The notes under the pieces were generated by a model. It had not been told where the DNA came from. It ran no database searches and was given only the letters and a program-made list of their open reading frames with translations. DNA of 64,000 nucleotides from CAVRUD01 sp963849635 (GTDB lineage: Bacteria; Chloroflexota; Chloroflexia; Thermomicrobiales; UBA6265), in assembly GCA_963849635.1 (NCBI GenBank), contig CAWKIA010000042.1:1-64000 (forward strand), written 5' to 3'. Made by a program: the position numbers and the translations under genes. Numbering within the stretch: the first letter of the stretch is position 1; each line of letters opens with the position of its first letter. Of the stretch, positions 38,069 through 48,669 are shown one piece after another.

Positions 38069-38650
38069 CTAGCGGGCGGAGGTCCCGAGCAGGCCGCGGG
38101 TAACGAGTGCCTCGTAGAGGTGGCCCCAGCTATGGGTCAGGGCCAGGTCGGCGAGGAACCAGCCGCGGTTGGGCTTGGCCGCCCAGTAGGGCTCCAACCA
38201 TCCGGCGTTCGGCCCAACCGCCCCATCTTCCACGGCGACGTGATGGACGTGCGCAGGACTCACCGGCGCATCGAGATCGGTTGGTTGCAGCCCCCGGACC
38301 ACCCCGAGCGTGCGCCGGTAGACTGCCTGCCAGTACCCGCGCAGCGCCGCCGCGTCGATGCGCTCGTTGAGGTCGCTGACCTCGACCTCGGTCATATCCG
38401 AGCCAACGTCTCGGCGCGGGAAGTTGAGGCGGGACAACCACCCTTCGTCGTCGACGACCTGCGAGCGATCGACCACGAAACGGTTGACACCCACATCCTC
38501 GCAGCGAGCCACATGCCACACGAGCCAGGCGACGGAGTTAACGCCGTGCGGGCGCTGGCGGATCTGCGCGTCGGTGAGGCCGTCAAGCAACTCGTCGAAT
38601 TCCGTGTGGACATCGTTGTAGCGTTGGTGGAAGAACTGGAGCGCGTCCAT
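38069..38650 (-). CDS. DinB-family protein
   Basis: 193 residues, intact. A four-helix bundle with MDALQFFHQRYNDVHTEFDE at the start, SVAWLVWHVARCEDVGVNRF (the helix-2 metal His) and LALTHSWGHLYEALVTRGLL (C-terminal HxxxH). The three His positions fit a metal-binding DinB fold, often a thiol transferase or of unknown activity. Convergent with the preceding regulator. Confidence 0.88.
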   Translation of the reverse strand: MDALQFFHQRYNDVHTEFDELLDGLTDAQIRQRPHGVNSVAWLVWHVARCEDVGVNRFVVDRSQVVDDEGWLSRLNFPRRDVGSDMTEVEVSDLNERIDAAALRGYWQAVYRRTLGVVRGLQPTDLDAPVSPAHVHHVAVEDGAVGPNAGWLEPYWAAKPNRGWFLADLALTHSWGHLYEALVTRGLLGTSAR

Positions 38651-39072
38651 CGCTTACCTCCCGCGCCGTGAGTGAACCGACGCAATTCCGTATCGAGGTG
38701 CCGCGATGTGACGCATTGTAGCGGGGTGGGGCTGGCAGCGCAGGTTGCCGTCAGCGCCGTCCCCCGCTGAGCCGCGATAAGGTGACCGTGGCCCTGTCCG
38801 ACGGGTGACGATCGGGCCTGGTCGAGGGCCCGGACGGGGCCACGGCGGCGCTGACGCTGCGTGCGGCACCCCGGCTCGCTAGGCAGGCAGGACGGTCCGC
38901 GATTAGGCAACCGCCTAGGCGGGATAGCCGATTCACCGACCGCCGCCAGCGCCTAGCATGACGACCGTCATAGCGAATCTGCCAAGAGCAACTGTGCTCA
39001 ACCGAAGCGCCCCCCTCGCCCACCGCCGACGCCGATAGGGATCGCTCACGCCGCCCAAGGGGAACCGGCCCG
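38651..39072. other. Intergenic region, about 420 bp
   Basis: Nothing convincing is seen. Plus-frame scraps such as VTVALSDG and ATAALTLRA near 38780-38870 may be an eroded gene. The promoters of the divergent DinB and SnoaL genes should lie here. Confidence 0.35.
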
Positions 39073-39480
39073 ATGTCAATGGCCAACAAAGCGCTCGTAC
39101 ACCGCTTCGTGGAGGAGGTGATCAACCGCGGCAACGCCCGGCTCCTGTCCGAGCTCGTCGGCCCCGACCACGTCCGGCATGCCCCCGACGGGGACCTGTA
39201 CGGTCCGGAGGGCGTCCGCGCCGACCTAGCCGAATGGCGGACCGGCTTTCCCGACGCCGTCTTCGCCCTTGAGGATCTCATCGCGGAGGGGGACAAAGTC
39301 GTCAGTCGCTTCGTTATTCGGGGCACCCACGCAGGACCGGCGCTGGGTGTGCCACCCACCGGCCGGCGCGTGGCGGTCGCAGGGGTCGCGATCGACCGGG
39401 TGCGCGACGGTCGGCTGGTCGAGTGCTGGATCAGCCTCAACACCCTCGGCCTGCTGCGCCAGCTCGGTGCGCTGCCCTAG
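39073..39480 (+). CDS. SnoaL-like ester cyclase / polyketide-cyclase family protein
   Basis: 135 residues, intact, behind aaggggaaccggcccg. ANKALVHRFVEEVINRGNAR, DHVRHAPDGDLYGPEGVRAD, FPDAVFALEDLIAEGDKVVS and FVIRGTHAGPALGVPPTGRR are the standard SnoaL blocks. A cone-shaped alpha+beta barrel; the usual Asp and His residues of the cavity are present. Substrate unknown. Confidence 0.88.
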   Translation: MSMANKALVHRFVEEVINRGNARLLSELVGPDHVRHAPDGDLYGPEGVRADLAEWRTGFPDAVFALEDLIAEGDKVVSRFVIRGTHAGPALGVPPTGRRVAVAGVAIDRVRDGRLVECWISLNTLGLLRQLGALP

Positions 39481-39573
39481 GCGGCGCGCCGGCCACCCGG
39501 GCACCATGACCCGCACCTCCTCGCAATCGGGCGCAGGCGGGGACGGGCTGATGATAACCATTGAGGACGAGCC

Positions 39574-40229
39574 GTGACCGTGCCACCGGAGACCGACGGG
39601 GAAGTCCAGGCAACGATAAAGCCGGAGTTCGCCGACCTCTGGGCGGAGGCGATGCCGATCGAGGCATACGTTGCCCAGCTGTGGCGCAAGAACCGCGGTC
39701 GGTTCGCGCGCAACCTCGAGCGAACGACCCTCACCGACGACATCCGCGCATGCTTCGGCGCTCGCCCGCTTCGGCTGCTCGTCCTGACCGACCCGTGGTG
39801 TGAAGACTCCGCGCAATTGGTGCCGATGGTCTGGCGCCTGGCGCAGGAGGTTGAGGAAGCGTTGAACTGCGCGTGCTCCGCGCGAGCGAGCACCGCGACC
39901 TGGCGAGCCGCTACGCCACGCGGGGCGGGTACCCGGCGATCCCGGTCTTCATCGTGCTCGGCGCGGACCTCCGCGAACTCGGCGCGCTGGTCGAACGCCC
40001 GGCGCGCATGACGGCCGAGATGGCGGCGGAGACGCAGCGGTTCCAACAGGAGCACGCCGACCTGCCCGGGGTTAGGCGCACCGTGGAGCGCATGCCGAAC
40101 GAGACGCAGTCTCTCCTGAAGGAGCACATCGCCGCGTGGCGCGACGGGCAGCACGGTCAGTGGACCCGCTACCTGCTCGAGGACCTGGCGGGGATCGCGG
40201 ACTCCGACGAATCGGGGCAAACCGGCTAA
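39574..40229 (+). CDS. Thioredoxin-family protein (one frameshift)
   Basis: About 217 residues from GTG 39574. RLLVLTDPWCEDSAQLVPMV near residue 70 occupies the redox-motif position but reads WCEDS, with only one cysteine. After a frameshift near 39865 the fold continues ELRVLRASEHRDLASRY and GGYPAIPVFIVLGADLREL, including the cis-Pro. This fits the bacillithiol/thioredoxin-like family with a monothiol site. Partner unknown. Confidence 0.8.
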
Positions 40230-40365
40230 GTCGACAGCCGGAGGAGGTGGCGATGGCATGGTCCCGCGTGAGCGCCGCTTTGGCAGGCGTTTGACCCGAA
40301 GACGCTCCCGGTGGGCCCCGGGGCGAGCGGCCGTTGCGCCGTTCGAAGAAGGAGAGGAGCCGGTG

Positions 40366-42319
40366 ATGGACACGACCACGACGCACACGAACCCCGCCGA
40401 CCATCACTTCAGTCGAGACATCGCGGGCCTGCCCGCGGCGACGGCGACGCAGATCGTCGACCTGGCCGACGGGGAAACCTTCGAGCTCGTCGCCGCCCCG
40501 GTGCGGAAGCGACTCGGCGACGCGGAGGTGCGCCTGCTGGCCTACAACGGCTCCGTGCCGGGCCCGACGCTCCGCGTCCGCCAGGGCTCGACGGTCACGG
40601 TCAACTTCACGAACCGGACCGACCTCGAGAGCACGGTGCACTGGCACGGGCTGCGGCTCGAGAACCGCTTCGACGGCACGCACCAGACGCAGGCGCCGGT
40701 CCCCGTCGGCGGCACGTTCGCGTACCGGCTCGCGTTTCCCGACCCCGGCGTCTACTGGTACCACCCCCACATCCGCGAGGACTACGGCCAGGAGATGGGG
40801 CTGTACGGGAACATCCTCGTCGTCCCGGCCGAGCCCGACTACTGGCCGCCGGCGCACCGCGAGGTGCCGCTGACGCTCGACGACATCCTGATCGAGGACG
40901 GGCAGGTGCCGCCGTTCGGCCGGTCGGAGACGACGTACGCGGCGATGGGCCGGTACGGGAACGTCCTCCTGGTCGACGGCGAGACGAACCCGCGCTCGGC
41001 GCCCGGCTCGGCGAGGTCGTCCGCTTCTACCTGACCAACACCGCCAACACGCGCGTCTTCAACGTCGCCCTGCCCGGCGCGCGGATGAAGCTCGTCGGCG
41101 GCGACAGCGGCCGGGTCGAGCGGGAGGAGTTCGTCGAATCGGTGGTTATCGCCCCGTCGGAGCGCGTCGTCGTCGATGTGCTGCTTCGAGCAGCCGGGGC
41201 ACCTCACCCTCGAACACCGCACGCCCGCGCGGACCTATGCGCTGGCAGCGATCGACGTCGGCATCGAGCCGGCAACGCCGTCGCTGGCCGAGCCGTTCGA
41301 CCACGCTTCGCCACAACCCGGAGTGGGTCGCGGAGCGCGCAGCGACTCGCGCCGTATCTTCGAGGCGCCGCCCGACAAGACGCTCGCCCTCGTCGCCGAG
41401 ATGGACCTGGGCGCGCCCGAGGGGCCGGTCGTCTACGCCTGCCCGATGCACCCCGAGGTCGTCAGCGACCAGCCCGGCCGCTGCCCGAAGTGCGGCATGA
41501 CGCTCATGCCGACCGCCGCGCCGAGCCAGCTACACCTGCCCGATGCACCCGGAGGTGGTCAGCGACGCGCCGGGGCGCTGCCCGAAATGCGGCATGGCGT
41601 TGCTGCCGGCCGCAGCTCGTCGCGCAGGCGTCGGCGCACGGTGGTGCACGCCCACCACGGCGAGCCACGAGCAGCACGCGGACCACGCGAGCCGCGACCA
41701 CGCCGGTCACGGGCAGCACATGCCGGCGACACGCATGCGATGCACGGTGGCCGACCAGGCGCATCGGCGGCACCACGACGCGCACGCCATGCACGGGCAG
41801 CACGGCGACGCGCGAGGGCCACGGCACGGGCACCACGGCGGAACCGGCGGGATCGAGTGGGAGGACGAGATGGTCGCCGTCAACCGGCTGACCACGTCGG
41901 CGAACACCCGCTGGAAGCTCGTCGACAGGCGACCGGCGCCGCCAGCCAGGCGATCGACTGGCGGTTCCGCGTCGGCGACAAGGTCAAGCTGCGGCTCGTC
42001 AACGAGACGGACTCCGACCACCCGATGCACCACCCGTTCCATGTCCACGGGGCCGGCCGCTTCGTCGTGCTGGCGCGCGACGGGGTGCCCGAGGCGAACC
42101 TGGTCTGGAAGGACACGGTGCTGGTGCGGACCGGGGAGGACCGTGGACATCCTGCTGGACGTCACGAATCCCGGAGTCTGGATGGCCCATTGCCACATCG
42201 CCGAGCACCACGAGAGCGGCATGATGCTCTCCTTCCGCGTCGATCGAGTAGGAATCGACAGTACAGGACGGCGACGAGTTTCCTCGCACGATCCGTCGCG
42301 ACGAGGAGTGGACCTATGA
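40366..42319 (+). CDS. Multicopper oxidase with two heavy-metal-binding (HMBD) modules (many frameshifts)
   Basis: About 650 residues. Copper ligands are all readable: HWHGLR and WYHPHIRED in the first cupredoxin domain, HPMHHPFHVHGAGRF and HCHIAEHHESGMM in the last. VRFYLTNTANTRVFNVALPG and RVVVDVL...FEQPGHLTLEHR mark the middle domain. Inserted between are two CPMHPEVVSDxPGRCPKCGM units (heavy-metal-binding modules) and a His-rich run, before the final domain. The frame breaks at least seven times (near 41000, 41180, 41300, 41350, 41530, 41930, 42140). No signal peptide is obvious. It likely oxidises Cu(I) or another metal for detoxification. The break density suggests locally poor sequence. 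Confidence 0.82.
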
Positions 42320-42983
42320 CCGGCAAGGAAAGAAACTCGTCGCCTTCACGCTCTACCCGGGCGTAACGCCGCTGGACCTGGTGGGGCCGCTCACGGTCCT
42401 TCGGAACCTGGGCATCGGCTGGCCGTTTCGGACCGTCGTGGTGGGCGAACGCATCGAGCCGATGGCCACCGACACGCCACTCCGGCATGGTCCCAACCAC
42501 GACCTTCCGCGAGGTCCCCGATCCCTTCGCCGTCATCGTGCCCGGCGGGGGGGACGCCGCCGTGCGACGCGATGCAGGACGAGGCGCTGTTGGCCTACGT
42601 GCGCTCCGCGGCGGCGACGGCCGAGGTGGTGGGATCGACCGGGAACGGGGCGCTCATCCTCGCGGCGGCCGGCCTCCTGGCGGGGCGGCGGGCGGCAATC
42701 CACTGGGCCTACGGCGAGCTCCTGGAGAGCCTGGGCGCGACGCCCGCCCGAGAGCGGTGTGTCGAGGACGGCAGGTTCCTCGACGGCGGCGGGCGGGTCG
42801 GCCGGGATCGACGTGATGCTGCACCTGGTCGCCAGGGTCAAGGGCGAGGCGAGCGCCAAGCTGGCCCAACTCGCCGCCGAGTACGACCCCCAGCCGCCGT
42901 TCGGCGGCATCGACCGAAGCGGCGTGGGCAGCGACCCCGTCGCGATGCCTGGGGCGCCGCGGGCGTTCAGCAGGCAGCCATAG
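42316..42983 (+). CDS. DJ-1/PfpI-family protein lacking the nucleophile Cys (frameshifted)
   Basis: About 222 residues; a frameshift directly after MTGKERK gives KLVAFTLYPGVTPLDLVGPL. RTVVVGERIEPMATDT, PFAVIVPGGGDAA and GSTGNGALILAAAGLLAGRR follow in other frames, ending YDPQPPFGGIDRSGVGSD. The nucleophile-elbow position, VCTGS in the neighbouring paralogue, reads GSTGNG, so the catalytic Cys is absent. GATase-1-like fold of the ThiJ/AraC-N type without the AraC HTH. Overlaps the end of the oxidase gene. Function uncertain. Confidence 0.75.
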
Positions 42984-43004
42984 CAAGCAGCGGAGGTGAT
43001 GTCT

Positions 43005-43753
43005 ATGTCGGCCGAGAGCCAGGGCGAGCGGACCATCGCCCTGGTGCTGTACCCGGGGCTGACCGCGCTCGACCTGATCGGCCCGCTCCAGGTGCTCGCG
43101 GCGCTGGAGCGGTTCGCGCCGCGCTACCGGACCGTGGTCGTAGGGGAACGGGCCGAGCCGATGGACACCGACGTGCGCGTCGGCTGGTCCCCGACCGGAC
43201 GTTCGACGCGGTGCGGGATCCGTACGCCCTCGTCGTGCCGGGCGGCAGGGGGGCCACGATCCGCGCGATGAGCGACCCGGCGATCCGCGAGTACGTGCGC
43301 ACGGCCGCTGCATCGGCCGAGATCGTCGCATCGGTGTGCACGGGATCGCTGATCCTGGCCGCCGTGGGCCTGTTGGAGGGCCGCAGCGCCACGACCAACT
43401 GGTTCTTCTCACAAAGTCCTGGAGCGAGTTCGGTGCCAGGTACCTCCGCCGGCGCTGGGTCGAGGACGGCAAGTTCATCACGTCGGCCGGGGTCTCGGCC
43501 GGGATCGACATGGGGCTGCACCTGGCGGCGAGGCTGACCGACGAGGCCACGGCCAGGCGGGTGCAGCTGGCGATCGACTACGACCCGCAGCCGCCGTTCG
43601 GCCGCATCGACTGGGCGCATGTGGGCCGTGCTGCCCCGGATGGCGCGCGGCGGGATCAGCCTGGCGGCGCCGGTGATAGCGGCCAAACCGAAGCGGCTCA
43701 CCAGGTCAGACCGGAAGGAACATCCGAAGGTGCATAGCGCTATCGCATCCTGA
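43005..43753 (+). CDS. DJ-1/PfpI-family protein (frameshifted)
   Basis: About 249 residues, starting at ATG 43005 eight bases after gcggagg. IALVLYPGLTALDLIGPLQV, PYALVVPGGRGATI, SVCTGSLILAAVGLLEGRSA (nucleophile Cys intact), FITSAGVSAGIDMGLHLAAR and YDPQPPFGRIDWAHVGR follow across three frames (breaks near 43190, 43410 and 43630). The repaired C-terminus runs to the stop at 43753. A tandem paralogue of the preceding gene, 21 bp away; together they look like a duplication. Confidence 0.8.
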
Positions 43754-43860
43754 CCGGGCCCACCGATACCACAGGCTGGGCCATCGGTAGCGTTCTCTTC
43801 GTGTTCGACGTCAGCCACGCACGAGAGGCTAGAGGAAGGAGACCCTATGGCAAGACTGAC

Positions 43861-44272
43861 TTACTCCATAGGCGGGCTTGTCGTCGGGGAGGGCCCGGTG
43901 ATGGCGATCCCGTGCCTGGCCGCGGCGGTGACGAGCTGCTCGACATCGGCCTCCCCGTTGCCTGCCCCTGCCATGCACAGGAATCCGGCGAGCCCCTCAG
44001 GCGCCAACACGAACAACAGTCGAGCCTCACCGGACTCGACGGCATAGCCGTGTTCGACCCCTGGCGGTAAGTGCAGGTGGTCGCCGGCGGTGACCGCGCC
44101 GCGTCTCGTCTCCAACCCAGAAGGTCAGCGTCCCCTCAAGGACGTAGACGACCTCGTCCGCGTCGTTGTGCAGGTGACAAGGGGGCTCCTGGCCGCTTCT
44201 CACGCGGGTGGCGAGGAGGACCAGCCGTCCGCCGGTCTCTGCGCCCGTGAGGAGGCACGGTGACCTGTTCAC
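43861..44272 (-). CDS. Cupin-2 domain protein (one frameshift)
   Basis: About 137 residues. PPCHLHNDADEVVYVLEGTL near residue 30 holds the first cupin motif (HxH and Glu). After a frameshift near 44105, HLPPGVEHGYAVESGEARLL holds the second motif His. A small metal-binding beta-barrel; substrate unknown. It stands between the PfpI pair and a regulator on the opposite strand. Confidence 0.8.
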
Positions 44273-44538
44273 TATCTTCGCCGATTGTCCGGCAAGTTAC
44301 CTGCTTTGCTTCCACTGTGCGTCTCGATCCTTCTTTGTGACCCGCCAATCAGTCGCCGGTTCCGGCCGTTCTGTCTCCATAGTCTGCGGACTTGCCGGGG
44401 CCGCGACCACCATCAGTGCTCACACACTGTCTCGCACACTTGCCCAACTGTTGGAGGAGTGGACCTTGGACGTAAGCCGCGCACGCCACCAACTTTCCAC
44501 GGCGGACCAGACAAGCCCGGCCCGAACATCGGTGACGA

Positions 44539-47145
44539 TTGTGCGCCTCGCAGGAACCGCATCACCGTGATTTCGGCCGGCGCTTGCGGGCGCTGCGCGA
44601 GGCCGCGGGACTGACGCAGGAGCAATTGGCGGAGCGGGCAGGGCTGACCGCCAACGCGATCAGCGCCCTGGAACGCGGCGAGCGGCGGCGCCCCTACGCG
44701 CATACCGTGCGTGCGCTTGCCGAAGCCCTTGGCTTGACCGGCAGAGGAAACGGCCGCCTTGGCCGCGCGGTGCCGGAGCGCGGTACCCAGGCTAACGCCC
44801 CCGCAGATCGGCCGCTGCGCGTCGGGGCCGACTCTGGCCGCGCTGCCACCCACCGGGCTCCTCGGGCGCGACAGGGATCTGGCGAGCCCTCGCGGAATCT
44901 GATCGTCGGCGGCGAGCGGCTCGTCACGCTGACCGGCCCGGGCGGCGTGGGCAAGACGCGCCTGGCGACGGAGTTAGCCTGCAACCTTGCCGAGGAATTC
45001 GGCGACGGCGGGGTGTTTGTCGCACTGGCGCCGCTGACCGACGCGAGCCTTCGTTGTCCCGACCATCGCGCACGCGCTTGGCTTGCGCGAGGTCGGGGGA
45101 CAGTCGCTGCGCCAGGTCCTCTACGACCACCTTCGCGGCCGACGGCTGCTGCTCGTGCTCGACAACTTTGAACACCTCCTCGAGTGCCGCTGCCGGAGGT
45201 CGCCGAGTTGCTGTCGCTGGACGCCGGGCTGAGCGTGGTGGCGACCAGCCGGGCGCCGCTGCGGCTGCGCGGCGAACGGGAATATCCGGTTCGGCCGCTG
45301 GAGCTGCCGCAACTCCAGCGGATCCCCACGCCTCTCTGAGGTCGCGGGAAATCCCGCCGTGGAGCTGTTCGTGGAGCGGGCGCAGGCGGTCGATCCGGCG
45401 TTCGCGCTGACGCGGGCGAACGCCGCGACCATCGCGGCGATCTGCCGGCGGCTCGATGGCCTGCCCCTGGCGATCGAGCTGGCGGCGGCGCGTATCCGGA
45501 TGCTGGACCCGACGGCGCTTCTCGCCCGGTTGGATCAGGCGCTCCCGCTCCTGACCGACGGCGCTCGCGACCTGCCGGAGCGGCAACGGACGATGCGGCA
45601 AACCATCGGCTGGGGCTACGACCTGCTGGATCCCCAGGAGCAATCGCTGTTCCGAAGGCTGGCGGCCTTCGCGGGGAGTTGGACGCTGGACGCGGTGGAG
45701 TCGGTGGGCCCCGGTCCAGATCTTTATGCGGGCGATGTTCTCGGCCTGCTCTCGCATCTCGTCGAGCAGTCCATGGTGGCGGTGGCGTCGTCTGAGCAGC
45801 GACGCTACCGCCTGCTGGAGCCGGTCCGGCAGTACGCCCTGGACCTCCTGGAGCAGAGCGGGGAGGCCGCCGGGGTGCGAGAGCGGCACGCCGCCTTCTA
45901 CGTCTCACTCGCCGCCGAGGCATTGCCCCAGTTGAAGGGTCCCGAGCAGGTCACGTGGCTGGAGCGACTTGAAGCCGAGCACGACAACCTCCGGGCGGCG
46001 ATGACCTGGCTGCTGGAGCAGCGCGACCTCGACGCCGCGGCGCGGTTCGGGTTCTCCCTCTGGCTCTTCTGGTGGATGCGCGGCCACTTCGCGGAGGGCC
46101 GGCGATCGATGGCGGCGATCCTGGCGCCGTCGCAGGGTGTGTCACCCGCCGGCAGGGCCTGGGCGCTGTTGACGGACTGCGTGCTTGCCTACGGGCAGGG
46201 CGACTTACGAAGTGGCCAAGAGGGCGGCCGACGAGAGCGTCGAGCTGTTCGCGGAAAACCGAGGACGAGGTGGGGGGGTACACCGCGCTCGGGATGGCCG
46301 GGCTGATCGCGATCAGCCAGAAGGACTACGAGCTCGGGGCGTCCTTGGTCGAACAGGCGGTTCGACGCGGCCAGGCGGCGGGCGATACCTGGAACGCCAC
46401 GATGCTGCGTACCTACTCCGCGGCCATCCCCCTGAGCCAAGGGGACTTCCGCGCCGCCGGCCGGCTCGCCGAGGAGGCGGTGGCACTCGCGCGCGAGATG
46501 GGCGACCGGATCGCCGTCTCGGTCTCACTCTTCAGCCTCGCGTCGATCGCGCAGGCCAGTGGGGATCGACCCGGGGCTGCTCGCCACTTTCGGGAGGCCC
46601 TTGCCCTCTCCATCGAGATCGGCGATCGCGGCAACGCGGCCTACTGCCTGGAGGGCCTGGCCGGCATCGCCGCGTCGGGGCACGATCTCGTCCGTGCGGC
46701 CCGGCTCTGGGGCGCCGCCGACGCCCTCCTCGGCGGGAGCGAGCCGGCAGTCTACGTCCATACCCCAGACCGTGAGGTCCACCGGAAAGCAGTTGCCGCC
46801 GCTCGCGCGCGGCTGGACGAGGGGGAATGGAACGCGGCGTGGGCCGCGGGGCAATCGCTCTCGCTCGACCAGAGTTCATGGCCGAGGCGGATCGGTTGCT
46901 GGGCGACCTCACCGCGGCGCAGGGCCGCATCGCCCCGGTCACCGGGATACCCTGCCGGACTCACCGAGCGAGAGGTCGAGGTGCTGGGTCTCGTTGCTCA
47001 AGGCCTGACCAACCCTCAGGTCGCCGAGCGGCTCTTTTTGAGCTCGCGCACCGTCGACGCCCACCTGCAGCGCATCTACGGCAAGCTCGACGTCCCCAAC
47101 CGCGGCGCGGCGATCCGCTTCGCCGTCGAGCACGGCTTGACCTGA
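44539..47145 (+). CDS. XRE-STAND-TPR-LuxR regulator with HTH domains at both ends (many frameshifts)
   Basis: About 868 residues. The N-terminal XRE HTH (FGRRLRALREAAGLTQEQLA, TANAISALERGERRRP) is followed by Walker A LTGPGGVGKTRLATELACN near residue 135. Then come Walker B RLLLVLDNFEHLLE, CRRLDGLPLAIELAAARIRM, TPR-like repeats (GARHFREALALSIEIGDRGN) and a C-terminal LuxR HTH (LTEREVEVLGLVAQGLTNPQ, VAERLFLSSRTVDAH). At least seven frame breaks occur (near 44742, 44890, 45055, 45185, 45340, 46205, 46250, 46880). The last 65 residues strongly resemble those of the regulator at 35629-38023, so they are paralogues. The XRE domain appears to be an addition. Terminator at 47165. Confidence 0.82.
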
Positions 47146-47164
47146 TCCTCTGCCCGACCTGGAC

Positions 47165-47196
47165 GAAGCCCCGCCCGGTTGCTCGGGCGGGGCTTC
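47165..47196 (+). terminator. Rho-independent-type hairpin
   Basis: The arms gaagccccgcccg and cgggcggggcttc (13 bp, perfect) enclose a 6-base loop, 19 bp after the regulator's stop codon, then ctcatgcc. No long T run. Confidence 0.8.
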
Positions 47197-47747
47197 CTCA
47201 TGCCCTCGGACCGGACGGTCTAACGGTCGGGCACCTCAGCATGCCCGTTAGGTATCCAGCATGGGATCCGATTAGGTGCCTCGATAGCGTGGGTTCGCTG
47301 ACGCGGGTAGCTGCCGTCTGCCTAATGTGATCCCAGTGGCAAGGGCCACACCCGACAGCGATCGGGGCGACAGACCGGCGACCGAAGCCGCACCGCCAGA
47401 ACGGGGCACCACCGGCCACGTCCGAGGACCCTCCCCCGAAACGGCACGCACCCCACGCCGGTCACGACGACACCCACCATGGAGGTCACCATTGCTGAAC
47501 AGAGCCCATTACATCCTCCGAAGCGTGGCCGGCGTGCTGTTTCCCGGCCCCGCCCCGCAGGACGACGTCCGCGGATGTCGGCGCTCACGCTCATGCGAGC
47601 GACCGCACTTCCCAAGGCGCTAAAGCGTCCCCAAACCATCCGGGCCTGGCCCAACCAGCGCACCACAGCATGCAACGTGGCCGACCATTGGGCATCCACG
47701 CTCCATCCATATGCGCCGTCCGGGGAGACCGGACACGGAGAACACCC
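47197..47747. other. 550-bp leader region of the SH3b gene
   Basis: No gene is visible. It contains the inverted repeat ctaacggtcgggc/gcccgttag at 47220-47251 and a roughly 70-bp block (47270-47347) that recurs upstream of the secreted protein at 50080. Confidence 0.5.
47270..47347 (+). promoter_or_regulatory. Conserved upstream block, copy 1
   Basis: Shares with 49902-49981 a collinear series: gattaggt, tcgat, gcgtgg, cgc, ccta and ccagtggc-agggcc, with near-equal spacing (63 versus 65 bp from first to last). It precedes an exported-protein gene. Candidate promoter, operator or structured leader. Confidence 0.45.
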
Positions 47748-48559
47748 ATGACCACGTCGACCGATTACCTCGCGCTTCTGTCCGAACCACCATCCGTCTC
47801 GCGCCGCGTCGTCCTCGACGCGGCCTCACCAACACCCGTCTCGCGCCGCGCCGTCCTCCGCACGGCCTTCGCGCTCGGCGCCGCCGCCCTGGCGGCCACC
47901 GCCGTCGGCCGTGCGAGCGCGTCTGCACAGGCGGCTCACTCAGTACAAGACCACGGCCGCCCTCAACCTGCGCTCCGGCCCCGGCACGTCTTACTCCGTG
48001 ATGGCCGTCATGCCGGCCGGAACCATCGTCGCCCACGCCGGCGCCAGCAAAAACGGATTCTTCCAGGTCGTGTTCAACGGCACGTATGGGTGGGCCTCGG
48101 CCGAGTACCTGACGCCGGCCGGGTGGCAGGCGCCTCCGCCGGACGGCGGGCTCGGGGTAACGGCCGGACGACGGCGACGGTGAACTTCCGGGAGGGACCG
48201 AGCCTGAGCGCGCGGGTCATCGCGGTGCTGCCGGCCGGGACGCCGCTCGTCGTCCACGACGAGGGAGCAAGCGGGTTCTGGAGCGTGGCGTATAACGGCC
48301 AGCCCGGGTGGATCTGGGCGGAGTACGTCGAGCGCTCGGCGGCGGGACGCCGCCGCCGAGCGGCCCGGCCTACGACCCGAACTCTGCCACCACGACGGCC
48401 GCGCTGAACCTGCGGGCCGACGCGAGTCTCAGCGCCAAGGTGCTCACCGTCATGCCGAGCGGCTCCCGGGTGAAGGTGCTCGACGGCTACGCCAATGGCT
48501 TCCGCAAGGTGAGCTACAACGGCGTCACCGGCTGGGCCCACACCTCCTATCTCAACTGA
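47748..48559 (+). CDS. Tat-exported protein with three SH3b domains (three frameshifts)
   Basis: About 270 residues from ATG 47748. A Tat-type signal SRRAVLRTAFALGAAALAAT (with TPVSRR) is followed by three bacterial SH3 domains. Each starts with an ALNLRxGPxxxxxVxxxMPAG pattern: ALNLRSGPGTSYSVMAVMPA, VNFREGPSLSARVIAVLPAG and ALNLRADASLSAKVLTVMPS. Each ends with a GW motif (YGWASAEYL, PGWIWAEYV, TGWAHTSYL). Frame breaks near 47935, 48165 and 48345 fall between domains. SH3b modules bind peptidoglycan cross-bridges or other wall ligands, so it is a cell-surface protein. Followed by an LPxTG protein. Confidence 0.85.
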
Positions 48560-48669
48560 CGACTAGTCGCGCCTGATCTCAGGCTCTCTCCACCAGGAGC
48601 ACGACGCACATGCATCCCTTACCTCCTTCGCAACCCGGAACCATCCATCTCGAAAGGAACGTATCTCCC

